Assembly: GCA_021809805.1 (NCBI GenBank) | Contig: JAJZKA010000010.1 | Span: forward strand, 1 to 46,352 | DNA length: 46,352 nt | Direction of reading: 5' to 3' | Source: Actinomycetes bacterium | GTDB taxonomy: Bacteria; Actinomycetota; Acidimicrobiia; Acidimicrobiales; Bog-793 | Part shown: in pieces, positions 36,575 through 45,174 of the stretch | How the letters are laid out: every line of letters starts with the position of its first letter | Numbering within the stretch: the first letter of the stretch is position 1 | Made by a program: the position numbers and the translations under genes | The notes under the pieces: generated by a model | What the model saw: only the letters and a program-made list of their open reading frames with translations | Told to the model about the DNA's origin: nothing | Database searches by the model: none

Positions 36575-38103
36575 TGGCGCTTCGCGTTCGTGTCGGCGAG
36601 GTCGAGCGAGCCACCGAGGAGGTGGTCGTGCGGGCGGTGTTCGCCGGACTCGAGGCCGCCGACGGCAGGACCCTCGACGAGGTGCGTTGCCGGATGGCTG
36701 GCTTCACGGCCGAGCGCGACGAGCGCTTGGTGCTGGCGGGCCCTGAGGGGGCCGTTGAGGTCCTCGTCGGGCTGGGTGCCCGCGGGGCTCTTGGGCGCGA
36801 GGCACTCCGGCGGGCCGGCGCCGCTGCCATGCGCGCGCTCCCGGGCGCAAGCAGCGTCGCGTTCCCGCTCGAGCCGGCGCTGTTCGCGGCGCTCGGGCCC
36901 GAGCTCGCTGCCCGCTCGGTCGCCGAGGGCGCGGCGCTCGCCGCGCACCGCTTCACCCGCTACCGCTCGAGCGAGCCGAAGGCGAACGCGCCCGACGAGA
37001 TCGTGCTCGTGCCTTGCCGTCCCGAGGACCTCGAGGGCGCGCGGCGCGGCGTCGAGCGTGCCGAGGTCGTGAGCGAGGCGGTGGGACTCGCGCGCGACCT
37101 CGTCAACACCGCCGCGGCCGACCTCGGCCCCGAGGACTTCTGTGCCCGCGCCGCCGCGCTCGCAGAGACCGAGGGCCTCGAGTGCCGCATCTACGACGAG
37201 ACGGCGGCGCGCGAGGCCGGGCTCGGTGGCCTGCTCGGCGTCGGCGCCGGCTCGGCACGCCCGCCACGGCTGTGCCGCCTGCACTATCGCCCTGAAGCCG
37301 CAGAGCAGGCCCGTGGCGCTGCAGTCCCCCCGCGCCTCGCGCTCGTCGGCAAGGGGATCACCTTTGACACCGGCGGCCTGTCGCTGAAGACGCCCCAGCA
37401 GATGCTGACGATGAAGACGGACATGTCGGGTGCGGCCGCCGTGCTCGCAACCATGGTCGCCTGCCGCCGGCTTGGCGTCGCGGTCGAGGTTGTCGGCTAC
37501 CTGCCGCTCGCCGACAACATGCCGAGTGGCAGCGCCACGCGCCCGGGAGACGTGCTGCGCATCCGAAACGGCAAGACGATCGAGGTGCTCAATACCGACG
37601 CCGAAGGGCGTCTCGTCCTCGCCGATGCCCTCAGCCTGGCCGTCGAGGACAGTCCGGACGCGATCGTCGACCTGGCCACGCTGACGGGTGCGTGCGTGGT
37701 GGCGCTCGGGCGCAAGGTCGCCGGCTTGTTGAGCAACGACCACCGCCTCGCCGAGGCGGTGCGGCTCGCCGGCCTGCAGGCGGGCGAGCCGGCGTGGCCC
37801 TTGCCGCTTCCGACCGAGTACCGCTCGCTCGTCGACTCCGAGGTCGCCGACATGCAGAACCAGGGAGCACCCGGCCAGGCCGGCACGTTGACGGCCGGCC
37901 TCATCCTCCAAGAGTTCGTCGGCGCGGTGCCCTGGGCGCACCTTGACATCGCCGGGCCGGCTCGTGCCGAGGAAGACGGCGGATACCTGCAAAAGGGCGG
38001 AACCGGCTTCGGGGTGCGAACCCTCATCGAGCTGCTTGAGCACTACGAGCCGGTCGGCGGCGTGGCCGAACCCGACCCGATGTCGCGCGTCCAGCTCCCA
38101 TGA
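36571..38103 (+). CDS. pepA: Leucyl aminopeptidase (M17)
   Basis: Cytoplasmic dimetallic hexameric aminopeptidase; 510 residues with a variable N-terminal domain and a conserved catalytic domain. Lys261 and Asp266 lie in KGITFDTGGLSLK, and NTDAEGRLVLADAL (341-354) contains Asp343, Glu345 and Arg347. These align with E. coli PepA metal and bicarbonate residues. MKTDMSGAAAVLA is also typical. ATG 36571 overlaps the preceding stop; ATG 36574 is adjacent. The translation ends 58 nt before the kinase gene. Confidence 0.95.
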   Translation: MMALRVRVGEVERATEEVVVRAVFAGLEAADGRTLDEVRCRMAGFTAERDERLVLAGPEGAVEVLVGLGARGALGREALRRAGAAAMRALPGASSVAFPLEPALFAALGPELAARSVAEGAALAAHRFTRYRSSEPKANAPDEIVLVPCRPEDLEGARRGVERAEVVSEAVGLARDLVNTAAADLGPEDFCARAAALAETEGLECRIYDETAAREAGLGGLLGVGAGSARPPRLCRLHYRPEAAEQARGAAVPPRLALVGKGITFDTGGLSLKTPQQMLTMKTDMSGAAAVLATMVACRRLGVAVEVVGYLPLADNMPSGSATRPGDVLRIRNGKTIEVLNTDAEGRLVLADALSLAVEDSPDAIVDLATLTGACVVALGRKVAGLLSNDHRLAEAVRLAGLQAGEPAWPLPLPTEYRSLVDSEVADMQNQGAPGQAGTLTAGLILQEFVGAVPWAHLDIAGPARAEEDGGYLQKGGTGFGVRTLIELLEHYEPVGGVAEPDPMSRVQLP

Positions 38104-38161
38104 CCGACCGGTGTGGGTGGCCGCCATTAGCCTTCGCTCCAATACGGCGAAAGGGACGGTG

Positions 38162-39091
38162 ATGGACGAGGGGGATGGACGGCTGGACGACCGGGCGTAC
38201 GAGGACAGATCGGCTCCGTTCGCCGCCGATGAGCCGGTCGGCGCCGGTGTCGTTCCCGATGACACGAGCGGCCGCCCGGTCACGGCGGCGCCGACCCGAA
38301 CGAGCACGGTGTACGCGCCCGTCGCCGGGTGGACCCGCGAGCCCGCCGGGCCGCTCACGCTGTCGATCGACGTGGGCGGGACCGGGATCAAGGCCTCGGT
38401 TCTCGATGCAGCAGACCGCATGGTCGCCGACCGCGTGCGGGTAGCGACGACCTATCCGATGTCGCCAGACGACTTCGTCGAGCGCGTCGCCGAGCTCGTG
38501 CAACCCTTGCCGGGCTTCGACCGGGTCTCGGTCGGTTTCCCAGGAGTGGTGCGCCGCGGCGTGATCCTCACGGCGCCACACTTCGTCACCGCAAAGGGTC
38601 CGGGGAGCGCCATCGTGGCGGAACTCCTCGCTGCCTGGTCGGGCTTCCCAGCCGCCGAGCGGCTCGGCGCCCGGCTCGGCAAGCCGACGCGCCTTGCCAA
38701 CGACGCCGACCTGCAAGGGCTCGCTGTCGTGAAGGGCAAAGGACTCGAGCTCGTGGTCACCTTCGGCACCGGCGTCGGCACGGCGCTGTTCTTGGACGGG
38801 GTGCTTGCCCCGCACCTCGAACTCGCGCACCAGCCCTTTCGCAAGGGCGAGAGCTACAACGAGCAGCTCGGCGAAGCGACGCTCGAGCGCATTGGGCCGA
38901 AAAAGTGGCAAAAGCGGGTTCTGCGCGCACTCGACAACTTCAACCGATTGGTCAACTTCGACCGCTGCTACGTCGGCGGCGGCAACTCACGCCGGCTCGT
39001 CGGATTCCTCGGCGAGCCCTACGAGATCGTCGACAATGTCGCCGGCATCCTCGGCGGCATCCGCCTATGGGAGCGCCACGGCGGTCTGTAG
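38162..39091 (+). CDS. ROK-family kinase, polyphosphate glucokinase-like
   Basis: A 309-residue sugar kinase. A disordered acidic N-terminus of about 55 residues precedes the ATPase phosphate-1 motif LSIDVGGTGIKASVLD. VSVGFPGVVRRG, LANDADLQGLA (catalytic Asp), VVTFGTGVGTALFLDG and YVGGGNSRRL follow. The segment LAPHLELAHQPFRKGESYNEQLGEATLERIGPKKWQKRV resembles polyphosphate glucokinases (PPGK), and the ROK zinc motif CxCGxxGC is absent, as in PPGKs. So glucose phosphorylation using polyphosphate and/or ATP is likely. ATG 38162 follows AAAGGGA; GTG 38159 is adjacent. Confidence 0.83.
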   Translation: MDEGDGRLDDRAYEDRSAPFAADEPVGAGVVPDDTSGRPVTAAPTRTSTVYAPVAGWTREPAGPLTLSIDVGGTGIKASVLDAADRMVADRVRVATTYPMSPDDFVERVAELVQPLPGFDRVSVGFPGVVRRGVILTAPHFVTAKGPGSAIVAELLAAWSGFPAAERLGARLGKPTRLANDADLQGLAVVKGKGLELVVTFGTGVGTALFLDGVLAPHLELAHQPFRKGESYNEQLGEATLERIGPKKWQKRVLRALDNFNRLVNFDRCYVGGGNSRRLVGFLGEPYEIVDNVAGILGGIRLWERHGGL

Positions 39092-39104
39092 GGCCGCCCC
39101 GCAT

Positions 39105-40565
39105 TCACAGCTCGATCGCCACGAGCCCGCGCTCGGCCTGAGCTGGCTCGTGCCGACCGCTCCGCTGAATGGTGGCTGCCGCGTCCTCATCGGAGATCCG
39201 CAGTGCCGCGAGCGCGCCCAAGAGCGCGAAGCCGGCCGCCGTATACAGCGCAGCGTGGTAGGAGGCGAGGTTGGCGACCGCGTGGTGAGCGATGATGTGC
39301 ACCGCCCCGATTGCCACGATCACCGACGTGAACACGGCGACCCCGATGGCCCCGCCGAGCTGGCGCAGCGCGTTGAACATCGTCGACGCGCGCCCGGTGG
39401 CCGCTGGCGTAATTGTGGCAAACGAGGCCGCCTGAACCGGGACGAAGACCTGGGCGAGGCAGAGCCCCATTCCGAACAGCAGTGCCCGGGCCACCCACAG
39501 ACTCGTGGTGGCGCCGACCAGACCCAGCGCGGCGATGAACAGGGCCATGCCTACCGCCCCCAACGCGGCGTGACGGCGCGGCCCGAGGCGGGGATAGAGG
39601 ACACGACTCGCCAGCTGGGCGCCGACCATCACGCCGATCGCCTCGGGGAAGGTGCTGAGACCTGCTGCAAGGGCTGAGAGATGGCGGCCGTCTTGGTAGA
39701 AGAGGGTGATCACGTACAGCATGCCGAGCAATGAGCCGGTGATGGCGAGGATCGCGATCGTTCCGGCGCGCAGCAGCCGGTTGGAGAGCAGGCGGAGGTC
39801 GACGATCGGCCGGGGCGCTCGCAGCTCGTGGGGCACGAGCACGCCGAGCAGCGCGAGGCCGAGCGCGATGGTGCCGAGCACGTCGGGGGAGTCCCAGGAC
39901 TTCACCGGCCCTTCGGAGAGGCCGTACATCAACGAGGCGAGCCCGAGCCCGGCGAGCAGGAAGCCGGCGAGGTCGAAGCGACCCGGGTGGGACTCGGGCG
40001 TGGAGTCCAAAAAGAGCAGGCCGAAGACGATGGCCGCGAGCCCGATCGGGACGTTCACGTAAAAGACCCAACGCCAGGAGACGTCGGAGACCAACAGACC
40101 CCCGAGCACCGGGCCGCTCGCGGGCGCGAGCGCGGTGGGAAAGGTCAGCACACTCGAGGCGCGCACGCGCTCTTCGGGCGGGTAGGCCCGGTACAGCATC
40201 GCCATTCCGACGGGCATGAGCATGCCGCCGCCGACGCCCTGGAGGACCCGGAAGAGCACGAGCTCGGTCATATTCGTCGCCAGGCCGCACAGCGCCGAGG
40301 CGGCGGTGAAGACGCCGATCGCCCCGAGCAGGATGCGCTTCCCCCCGAAGCGGTCGCCGAGCCAGCCCGAGGCAGGGATGAAGACGGCGAGGCTGACGAG
40401 AAAGAAGATCGAAACGCTGTCCACGGACGTGGCGGCGACATGAAAGCTGCGACCGATTGCGGGGAGCGCGACGTTCACGATGGTCGTGTCGAGGATCGAG
40501 ATGAACATCGCCGCCACGAACACGACGGCGACGGCGATCTTCTGGCTGATGCGGGGCAGCGTCAT
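39105..40565 (-). CDS. MFS transporter, DHA2 (EmrB/QacA) family
   Basis: A 486-residue transporter with about 14 membrane segments, driven by proton antiport. Family signatures are LDTTIVNVALPAIG in TM1, GWLGDRFGGKR (motif A), RVLQGVGGGMLMPVG, and SGPVLGGLLVSDVSWRWVFYVNVPIG (motif C region). It probably exports drugs or other amphiphiles; the substrate is not predictable. Convergent with the kinase gene, 13 nt away. GGAG precedes the ATG. It lies 138 nt downstream of the lipoprotein gene and may share its transcript. Confidence 0.93.
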   Translation of the reverse strand: MTLPRISQKIAVAVVFVAAMFISILDTTIVNVALPAIGRSFHVAATSVDSVSIFFLVSLAVFIPASGWLGDRFGGKRILLGAIGVFTAASALCGLATNMTELVLFRVLQGVGGGMLMPVGMAMLYRAYPPEERVRASSVLTFPTALAPASGPVLGGLLVSDVSWRWVFYVNVPIGLAAIVFGLLFLDSTPESHPGRFDLAGFLLAGLGLASLMYGLSEGPVKSWDSPDVLGTIALGLALLGVLVPHELRAPRPIVDLRLLSNRLLRAGTIAILAITGSLLGMLYVITLFYQDGRHLSALAAGLSTFPEAIGVMVGAQLASRVLYPRLGPRRHAALGAVGMALFIAALGLVGATTSLWVARALLFGMGLCLAQVFVPVQAASFATITPAATGRASTMFNALRQLGGAIGVAVFTSVIVAIGAVHIIAHHAVANLASYHAALYTAAGFALLGALAALRISDEDAAATIQRSGRHEPAQAERGLVAIEL

Positions 40566-40703
40566 GCACTAGCTCCAGGGGGGCGACGGCGAAGGCTGCG
40601 GACCGGCCGGGGACCGGCGGGCTCGAAGCATGCCAACGCCACGGCCGCGGTCGCTATTCCGCCGAGCGATGGCGAACGTCCAGGCGATGTCGCTGAAGCG
40701 TCG

Positions 40704-41063
40704 CTAGGACCCCGACGTGATGCTGGTGCACTGCGCCGAGAGCGCGTCGACGAGATAGGACTCGGGGACCCGGTTCGACTCTTCGAGCGTGGCCTGGAGC
40801 GCCTGGTAGGTACCCCCCGCGCTGCCGGCCCGCGCGGCGGGGCCAAGGGCCACGCGCAGTTCGGTCAGTGCCGCGCGGCGCTCGTGGTTCGCGACCGTTG
40901 GGTTGCGGGCGTGCTTGGCGCTGGCGTAGAGCTCGAGGGAGCGCTGGACGTGGGCGCAGGCCTGATCGGCGAGTGCCGCGCCCCCACCACCGCAGGCTGA
41001 CGCGAGCAGCCCGGCGATCGGGAAGGCGACCACCGCCGCGATGCGCCACCGGCGAGTGCGCAT
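40704..41063 (-). CDS. Predicted lipoprotein, unknown function
   Basis: A 119-residue secreted protein. A basic start (MRTRRWR) and hydrophobic core (IAAVVAFPIAGL) lead to a lipobox LLASAC, with lipidated Cys24 followed by a Gly/Ala linker. The mature part is helical, with conserved-looking Cys36 and Cys112 that could form a disulphide. No known domain recognised. Its ATG directly abuts the stop of the preceding hypothetical gene, so the two form an operon. Confidence 0.75.
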   Translation of the reverse strand: MRTRRWRIAAVVAFPIAGLLASACGGGGAALADQACAHVQRSLELYASAKHARNPTVANHERRAALTELRVALGPAARAGSAGGTYQALQATLEESNRVPESYLVDALSAQCTSITSGS

Positions 41064-41624
41064 CTACTCGCCGAGCCAAGTCGGCGCGGCTTCCAGCAGG
41101 AAGCGGCTGACGGCGAGCGCCCGATCGAAGATGTCACACAGCAATTCCTCGCCGGCGAGGACCCGGGCAAGGGAGACCTGTTGCTTGGCCACGATCGCCA
41201 GACGACGCACCGGTGGATCGGTCACTGAGCCGAAGGAATCCGTCGCCGAAATCTCGAGCGGCAGGTCAACGTCGCCTACCCCGGCGAGATCGATCGCCAG
41301 GCGCAGGAGGTCCGGAGGATGGGGCAGTGGCGGCACGCCCCACGTGAAGTTGAGCGGGAACGACCATTTGTCCGGCGGCTCGACGTCCTCGGGGAGTGCG
41401 ACGACGGCGTCTTCGAAGTCGAGCAGGACCCGAGGGTCTACCTCGAGGGCGAGATGGAGGTCGATCGGCCCACCGCAGCCCTCCTCGGGGTGCAGGTCAA
41501 CCTCCCAGAACTGGCGCAGGGAGTAGGTCTCGACGAAATGACGCTCATCGTGGACGTGGAAGCCGTGCTCAACGGCGTGATCTTTGAGGTCTGCCACGTA
41601 GCCCGCGACGTCGATGACGGCCAT
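41064..41624 (-). CDS. Conserved-looking hypothetical protein
   Basis: A 186-residue soluble protein, acidic, without signal peptide or membrane segment. It reads as a compact alpha/beta protein (FHVHDERHFVETYSLRQFWEVDLHPEEG..., IDLHLALEVDPRVLLDFEDAVVALP). Coding is supported by the -10 box TACACT 8 nt before ATG 41624, by the abutting lipoprotein gene, and by normal composition. The frame runs further up to 41708 but that part lacks support. Family not recognised. Confidence 0.72.
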   Translation of the reverse strand: MAVIDVAGYVADLKDHAVEHGFHVHDERHFVETYSLRQFWEVDLHPEEGCGGPIDLHLALEVDPRVLLDFEDAVVALPEDVEPPDKWSFPLNFTWGVPPLPHPPDLLRLAIDLAGVGDVDLPLEISATDSFGSVTDPPVRRLAIVAKQQVSLARVLAGEELLCDIFDRALAVSRFLLEAAPTWLGE

Positions 41625-41632
41625 CCAGGCGG

Positions 41633-41638
41633 AGTGTA
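41633..41638 (-). promoter_or_regulatory. -10 box for the hypothetical/lipoprotein operon
   Basis: On the - strand TACACT (41638-41633) lies 8 nt before ATG 41624, with no Shine-Dalgarno in between: a leaderless arrangement. It faces the inositol-phosphatase promoter about 60 bp away. Confidence 0.5.
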
Positions 41639-41699
41639 GGCGCCCCCCGTGCCGCGCCCACATTCGCGCCGGCCGGCGGAGGCGCCCCTGCCCGCCCGA

Positions 41700-41705
41700 T
41701 AGGGT
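41700..41705 (+). promoter_or_regulatory. -10 box for a leaderless inositol-phosphatase transcript
   Basis: TAGGGT lies 8 nt before ATG 41714. No ribosome binding site is present. Confidence 0.5.
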
Positions 41706-41713
41706 CAAGTTCC

Positions 41714-42472
41714 ATGGCCGCCACCGAGCTCCTCGCGCTGTTGGGCGACGCCGCCGCGGCGGTCCGCCAAGCGCTCGAGGGCCTTGACGACTGGGGTGTG
41801 GCGGGGACGCGGCCGGGCCAGTACCGCAGCGACCTCGTTGCCGACGAGGCAGCGCTCGCGGTGCTGCGCGGGGCGGGGCTCGGCGTGCTGTCGGAGGAGT
41901 CAGGGATTCACGACGGCGATGCGCCGCTCCTCGCTGTGCTCGATCCCCTCGATGGCTCGACCAATGCCTCCCGGGGAATCCCGTGGTACGCGACGAGCTG
42001 CTGCGTGCTCGATCGCGAGGGTCCCTTGGCCGCGCTCGTCGTCAACCAGGCGACGCGCACCCGATACGAGGCCACGCGCGGTGGCGGGGCGTTCCGAGAC
42101 GGCGCGGCGATCGCACCGAGCGCTCGCCGCGAGCTCGGCAGCTCGGTGATCGGATTGTCCGGCTATCCGGCGCGCTATTTCGGGTGGCGCCAGTTCCGTG
42201 CCCTCGGGGCAGTGGCGCTTGATCTGTGCGCGGTGGCTGACGGGACCCTCGACGGCTACGTCGACTGTGCCGAGGCAGCACATGGCTCGTGGGACTACCT
42301 CGCGGGCATGCTCATCTGCAACGAGGCGGGGGCGGTCGTCGGCGATGCGCATGGCCGCGAGCTCGTCGTGCGCGAGCACCGCGCGCGACGCACCCCGATC
42401 GCGGCAGGCACACCGGAGCTGTATGCGGCGCTGCGCGCCGCTCGTCCGGCCGCGCGCGCGGATGCTGGGTAA
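41714..42472 (+). CDS. Inositol monophosphatase family phosphatase
   Basis: A 252-residue Mg-dependent, Li-sensitive-type sugar phosphatase fold. Metal ligands appear in LSEESG (about 60-65) and LDPLDGSTNASRG (Asp77, Asp80), and the third-site motif is AHGSWDYLAGMLICNEAGA. Substrate could be inositol phosphate, histidinol phosphate, FBP or PAP; the motifs do not discriminate. The stop codon TAA is part of the -10 box of the next gene. Confidence 0.9.
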   Translation: MAATELLALLGDAAAAVRQALEGLDDWGVAGTRPGQYRSDLVADEAALAVLRGAGLGVLSEESGIHDGDAPLLAVLDPLDGSTNASRGIPWYATSCCVLDREGPLAALVVNQATRTRYEATRGGGAFRDGAAIAPSARRELGSSVIGLSGYPARYFGWRQFRALGAVALDLCAVADGTLDGYVDCAEAAHGSWDYLAGMLICNEAGAVVGDAHGRELVVREHRARRTPIAAGTPELYAALRAARPAARADAG

Positions 42473-42475
42473 CCT
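42470..42475 (+). promoter_or_regulatory. -10 box overlapping the inositol-phosphatase stop codon
   Basis: TAACCT begins with the TAA stop of the upstream gene and ends 7 nt before ATG 42483. It would give the zinc-ribbon gene its own leaderless transcript. Weaker than the other such boxes because of the operon context. Confidence 0.4.
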
Positions 42476-42482
42476 GCCCGAG

Positions 42483-43235
42483 ATGGCTGACACCCCAGCG
42501 GACGGGCTTACGGCGCTCTTGGCGCTTCAGGACGAGGACGTGCGCGCGGCGCAGCTTCGCCACCAGATGCGCCATCTCCACGAGGCCGCCGAGCTCGCCG
42601 AGCTCGAGGGGCGGATCGCCCGCCTCGATGTCGAGCTCGCCGGAGTATCGGCCCAGCGCGAGGAGCTGGCCGGGCGCCGGGACGCCCTTGAGCACGAGGC
42701 CGAAGAGGTGGGCCGGCGTATCGAGACGATCGAGCAGCGCGCGGCGGCCAGTGGATCGTTTCGCGACCAGGAGGCGATGGCGAGCGAGATCGAATCGCTG
42801 CGGCGCCGCCGGCGACAGCTCGAAGATGACGAGCTCGAAGCGATGGAGGCGATCGAGCCGGTCGAGTCCGATCTCGCCCGGCTCGAGACAAGCCGCCACG
42901 AGCTCGTCCGCGAGGCTGACGGATGCCGGAAGCGAATGTCGGAGGCGGCTGGCGTGGTCCAGCACGAGCTCGACGTCCTCCAGCATCGCCGTGGCGCGCT
43001 GGCGGCTGCCGTCCCCGATGCCCTGCGCGCCGAGTATGAGCGCCTCGCCGCGCGCCTCGGCGGCGTGGCGGTGGCCCGTCTTGTCCATGGCATGTGCGAC
43101 GGGTGCCGCCTCCAACTGCCCGCCACTGAGATCGACCGCATCCGCCACGCCCCGGCTGGCACGATCTTCCATTGCGACCAATGTGGCCGCATTGTTGTGC
43201 CGAGCTCGCCAGTCGCGCCCAGCAAAGCGGACTGA
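42483..43235 (+). CDS. Coiled-coil protein with C4 zinc ribbon (DUF164 / zf-RING_7)
   Basis: A 250-residue cytoplasmic protein. A long antiparallel coiled coil rich in Glu/Arg/Leu occupies residues 15-185. A C-terminal zinc ribbon follows with CDGC (Cys205, Cys208) and CDQC (Cys231, Cys234). This architecture is the DUF164 family, a putative nucleic-acid-binding protein common in actinobacteria near nif3 and RNase H genes. Function unknown. ATG 42483 is chosen because MADTPADGLTALLALQ is the family N-terminus; ATG 42462 in frame would overlap the upstream gene. Confidence 0.88.
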   Translation: MADTPADGLTALLALQDEDVRAAQLRHQMRHLHEAAELAELEGRIARLDVELAGVSAQREELAGRRDALEHEAEEVGRRIETIEQRAAASGSFRDQEAMASEIESLRRRRRQLEDDELEAMEAIEPVESDLARLETSRHELVREADGCRKRMSEAAGVVQHELDVLQHRRGALAAAVPDALRAEYERLAARLGGVAVARLVHGMCDGCRLQLPATEIDRIRHAPAGTIFHCDQCGRIVVPSSPVAPSKAD

Positions 43236-43370
43236 GCCGGTCCTTCAATCCTCGAGCAGCATCTCGAGCCCAGCAACCTGAAAGACTCGCCGCACCATCG
43301 CTGTGGCGCGGATCAGCTCGAGGTGCTGGCCGCGTGCGGCGAGCCCATGGCGAGCGCGCACCAAGGCGGT

Positions 43371-43590
43371 CAGCCCGGCGCGGCGACGCAAGTGGGCATT
43401 CCGCTCGTCTTGGTCGCTCCTGCCTACACGGGCCGGACCTGCTCGACGTGCGACAACCTCGACAAGCAGGTCCACAAGAACCAGGAGCGCGAGCCTGCAC
43501 CAACCCACAATGCGGCGCGTCGCTCCACGTCGAAAAGAGCGCCGCGGCCAATATCGCCAACCGCAGCGTTGATCGCGGAGCCGCGCTCAG
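43371..43590 (+). pseudogene. Frameshifted remnant of a TnpB (IS200/IS605 or IS607 OrfB) gene
   Basis: The C-terminal end of a TnpB is readable in two frames. Up to about 43490: QVGIPLVLVAPAYTGRTCSTCDNL (GIPxVxVDPAYTSxTCSxCG in intact proteins). After a frame change: CTNPQCGASLHVEKSAAANIANRS from 43496 (CxxCG...DxNAAxNI). These are the two halves of the zinc finger and the last RuvC segment. The catalytic Asp of the D-x-NAA motif has become Glu-Lys, the N-terminal two thirds is missing, and a frameshift separates the halves, so it is dead. Confidence 0.8.
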
Positions 43591-43956
43591 TGGGCCACGC
43601 GCAAGTGCGGGCGAGCTCCTCGGAGAGGATCCACAGGACGCGCTCGGAGTGAATCCGAGTCGGCGCAGTTTGCCGCCGATCTGATGGGCCACCTGGCGAT
43701 CGGCGAGCCCACGATGGTCTCCACCGCGCCCAGCCCATCGTGATCCGGACCGTCGACTGCTCCCGCGACTGCGTGCAGGTGGACCGGGCCAGGTCAGGCT
43801 CGACTGGGTGATGCGCGTGCTCGGCGACCCGTTCGAGCGACTCCACCGGGGCAACCTGGGCGCGCCCGCAGTCCACACGCGAGAGTAGATGCCGATTCCG
43901 GCACGTCAGCGCTGCGGGAACCAACGACGTCGAGCGACTCGAGAGAAAGGACACTC
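43591..43956. other. Non-coding stretch between the TnpB remnant and the dehydratase gene
   Basis: No gene is supported. A + strand frame (about 43740-43880) reads through LDWVMRVLGDPFERLHRGNLGAP but has no recognised family. The last 15 nt carry the ribosome site AAAGGA of the next gene. Probably further decayed element sequence. Confidence 0.45.
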
Positions 43957-44934
43957 GTGACGGGGCCACAACGGCAGGTCAGCGCCGAGGACGTGCGTGA
44001 CGCGGCGAGGGTTCTCGACGGTGTTGCCCACCGCACGCCGGTTGTCCGATCGCGCACCCTCGACGCTTTGGTGGGCCGCGCGGTCTTCCTAAAGTGCGAG
44101 AACTTCCAGCGCGTCGGCGCCTTCAAGTTCCGCGGTGCGTACAATGCCGCCGCTCGCCTTCCCCCCGAGGTCCGCTCGGCCGGCATCGTCACCTATTCCT
44201 CGGGAAACCATGCCCAGGCCGTGGCGCTCGCCGCCCGCGAGCTCGGCACGAGAGCGGTCGTCGTCATGCCGGAGGACGCGCCGCGCTCGAAGGCCGAGGC
44301 GGTTGCCAGCTACGGCGCCGAGATTGTGACCTATGACCGCTACCACGGCGATCGGGTTGCGATCGGCGAGCAGCTGGCCAGTGAGCGGGCCATGGCGCTC
44401 ATCCCTCCCTATGAGCATCCCGATGTGATCGCGGGTCAGGGAACCGCGGCGCTCGAGCTCCTCGAGGAGGTCGGCACCCTCGACGTGCTCGTCGTGCCGG
44501 TGGGTGGCGGCGGCCTCGTGGCGGGCTGTGCAACGATCGCCCACGTTCTGTGCCCGAGGATCCGTGTCATCGGTGTCGAGCCCGCCGCCGGGGATGACAC
44601 CAAGCGCTCGCTCGAAGCAGGGGAGCGGATCAAGATCGGCGTACCTCGCACGATCGCGGACGGCCAAGCTGCCGAGATCCCCGGTGAGCTCACCTTCTCC
44701 ATCAACCGCCGGCTGCTCCACGCCGTCGCGCTGGTCAGCGACGCCGAGATTCTCGACGCGATGCGCTTCGCCTTCGACCGGCTCAAGCTGGTGGTGGAGC
44801 CAAGCGGCGCAACGGGGCTCGCCGCGGTCCTCACCGGGCGCATCGATGAGGTGGCCACGGGCGCCGAACGCGTCGGGGTGATCCTGTCAGGGGGCAATGT
44901 CGATGCCCGGCGCTTCAGCGAGCTCATCAGCTGA
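43957..44934 (+). CDS. Threonine dehydratase / serine racemase family PLP enzyme
   Basis: A 325-residue fold-type II PLP enzyme. Catalytic Lys57 lies in FQRVGAFKFRGAYNA. SSGNHAQAVALAAREL binds the phosphate-substrate loop, PVGGGGLVAG binds PLP phosphate, and the C-terminal ILSGGNVD closes the site. No ACT regulatory domain, so it resembles catabolic threonine dehydratases, threo-3-hydroxyaspartate dehydratase or serine racemase; these are not separable here. GTG start with AAAGGA about 8 nt upstream. Confidence 0.9.
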   Translation: MTGPQRQVSAEDVRDAARVLDGVAHRTPVVRSRTLDALVGRAVFLKCENFQRVGAFKFRGAYNAAARLPPEVRSAGIVTYSSGNHAQAVALAARELGTRAVVVMPEDAPRSKAEAVASYGAEIVTYDRYHGDRVAIGEQLASERAMALIPPYEHPDVIAGQGTAALELLEEVGTLDVLVVPVGGGGLVAGCATIAHVLCPRIRVIGVEPAAGDDTKRSLEAGERIKIGVPRTIADGQAAEIPGELTFSINRRLLHAVALVSDAEILDAMRFAFDRLKLVVEPSGATGLAAVLTGRIDEVATGAERVGVILSGGNVDARRFSELIS

Positions 44935-45162
44935 CGAGGCGCATGCCGAGGAGATCACTGCCATTGAGCATGACCACGGGTCTCGGTCGCGTCACGAGCG
45001 CGCGGGAGCGAGAGGCCGAGCGTACCCGTGGGAGACCGAACAAGCCGTCCTGATCGTCGCCGCCAATGCCCTCGCTCCAGCAGGCCAGGCGTCGCGCCGA
45101 ACCGCCGCGTTTCCCTTGGTGTGGGACAAGCGCCGCCACGATCTGGCAAGACATCGAATTGC

Positions 45163-45168
45163 TATCGT
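45163..45168 (+). promoter_or_regulatory. -10 box for a leaderless trpD transcript
   Basis: TATCGT lies 6 nt before ATG 45175; no ribosome site fits. The preceding interval (44935-45162) holds no recognised gene. Confidence 0.45.
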
Positions 45169-45174
45169 CACTCC

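Noticed and set aside
37943-38161. Longer start of the ROK kinase inside pepA
   Set aside because: It would overlap the conserved C-terminus of PepA in another frame; ATG 38162 has a ribosome site and no conserved residues precede it.
39187-40569. Second long minus-strand frame across the MFS gene
   Set aside because: Arg/Pro/His-rich shadow frame of the transporter, whose frame shows clear DHA2 motifs and membrane segments.
42508-43878. 456-codon minus-strand frame over the zinc-ribbon gene and TnpB remnant
   Set aside because: Antisense to a well-supported coiled-coil gene; Arg/Pro/Ser-rich composition and no known domain.
44927-45154. 75-codon minus-strand frame between the dehydratase and trpD
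   Set aside because: Short, no motif, and it overlaps the dehydratase stop; no start signal.
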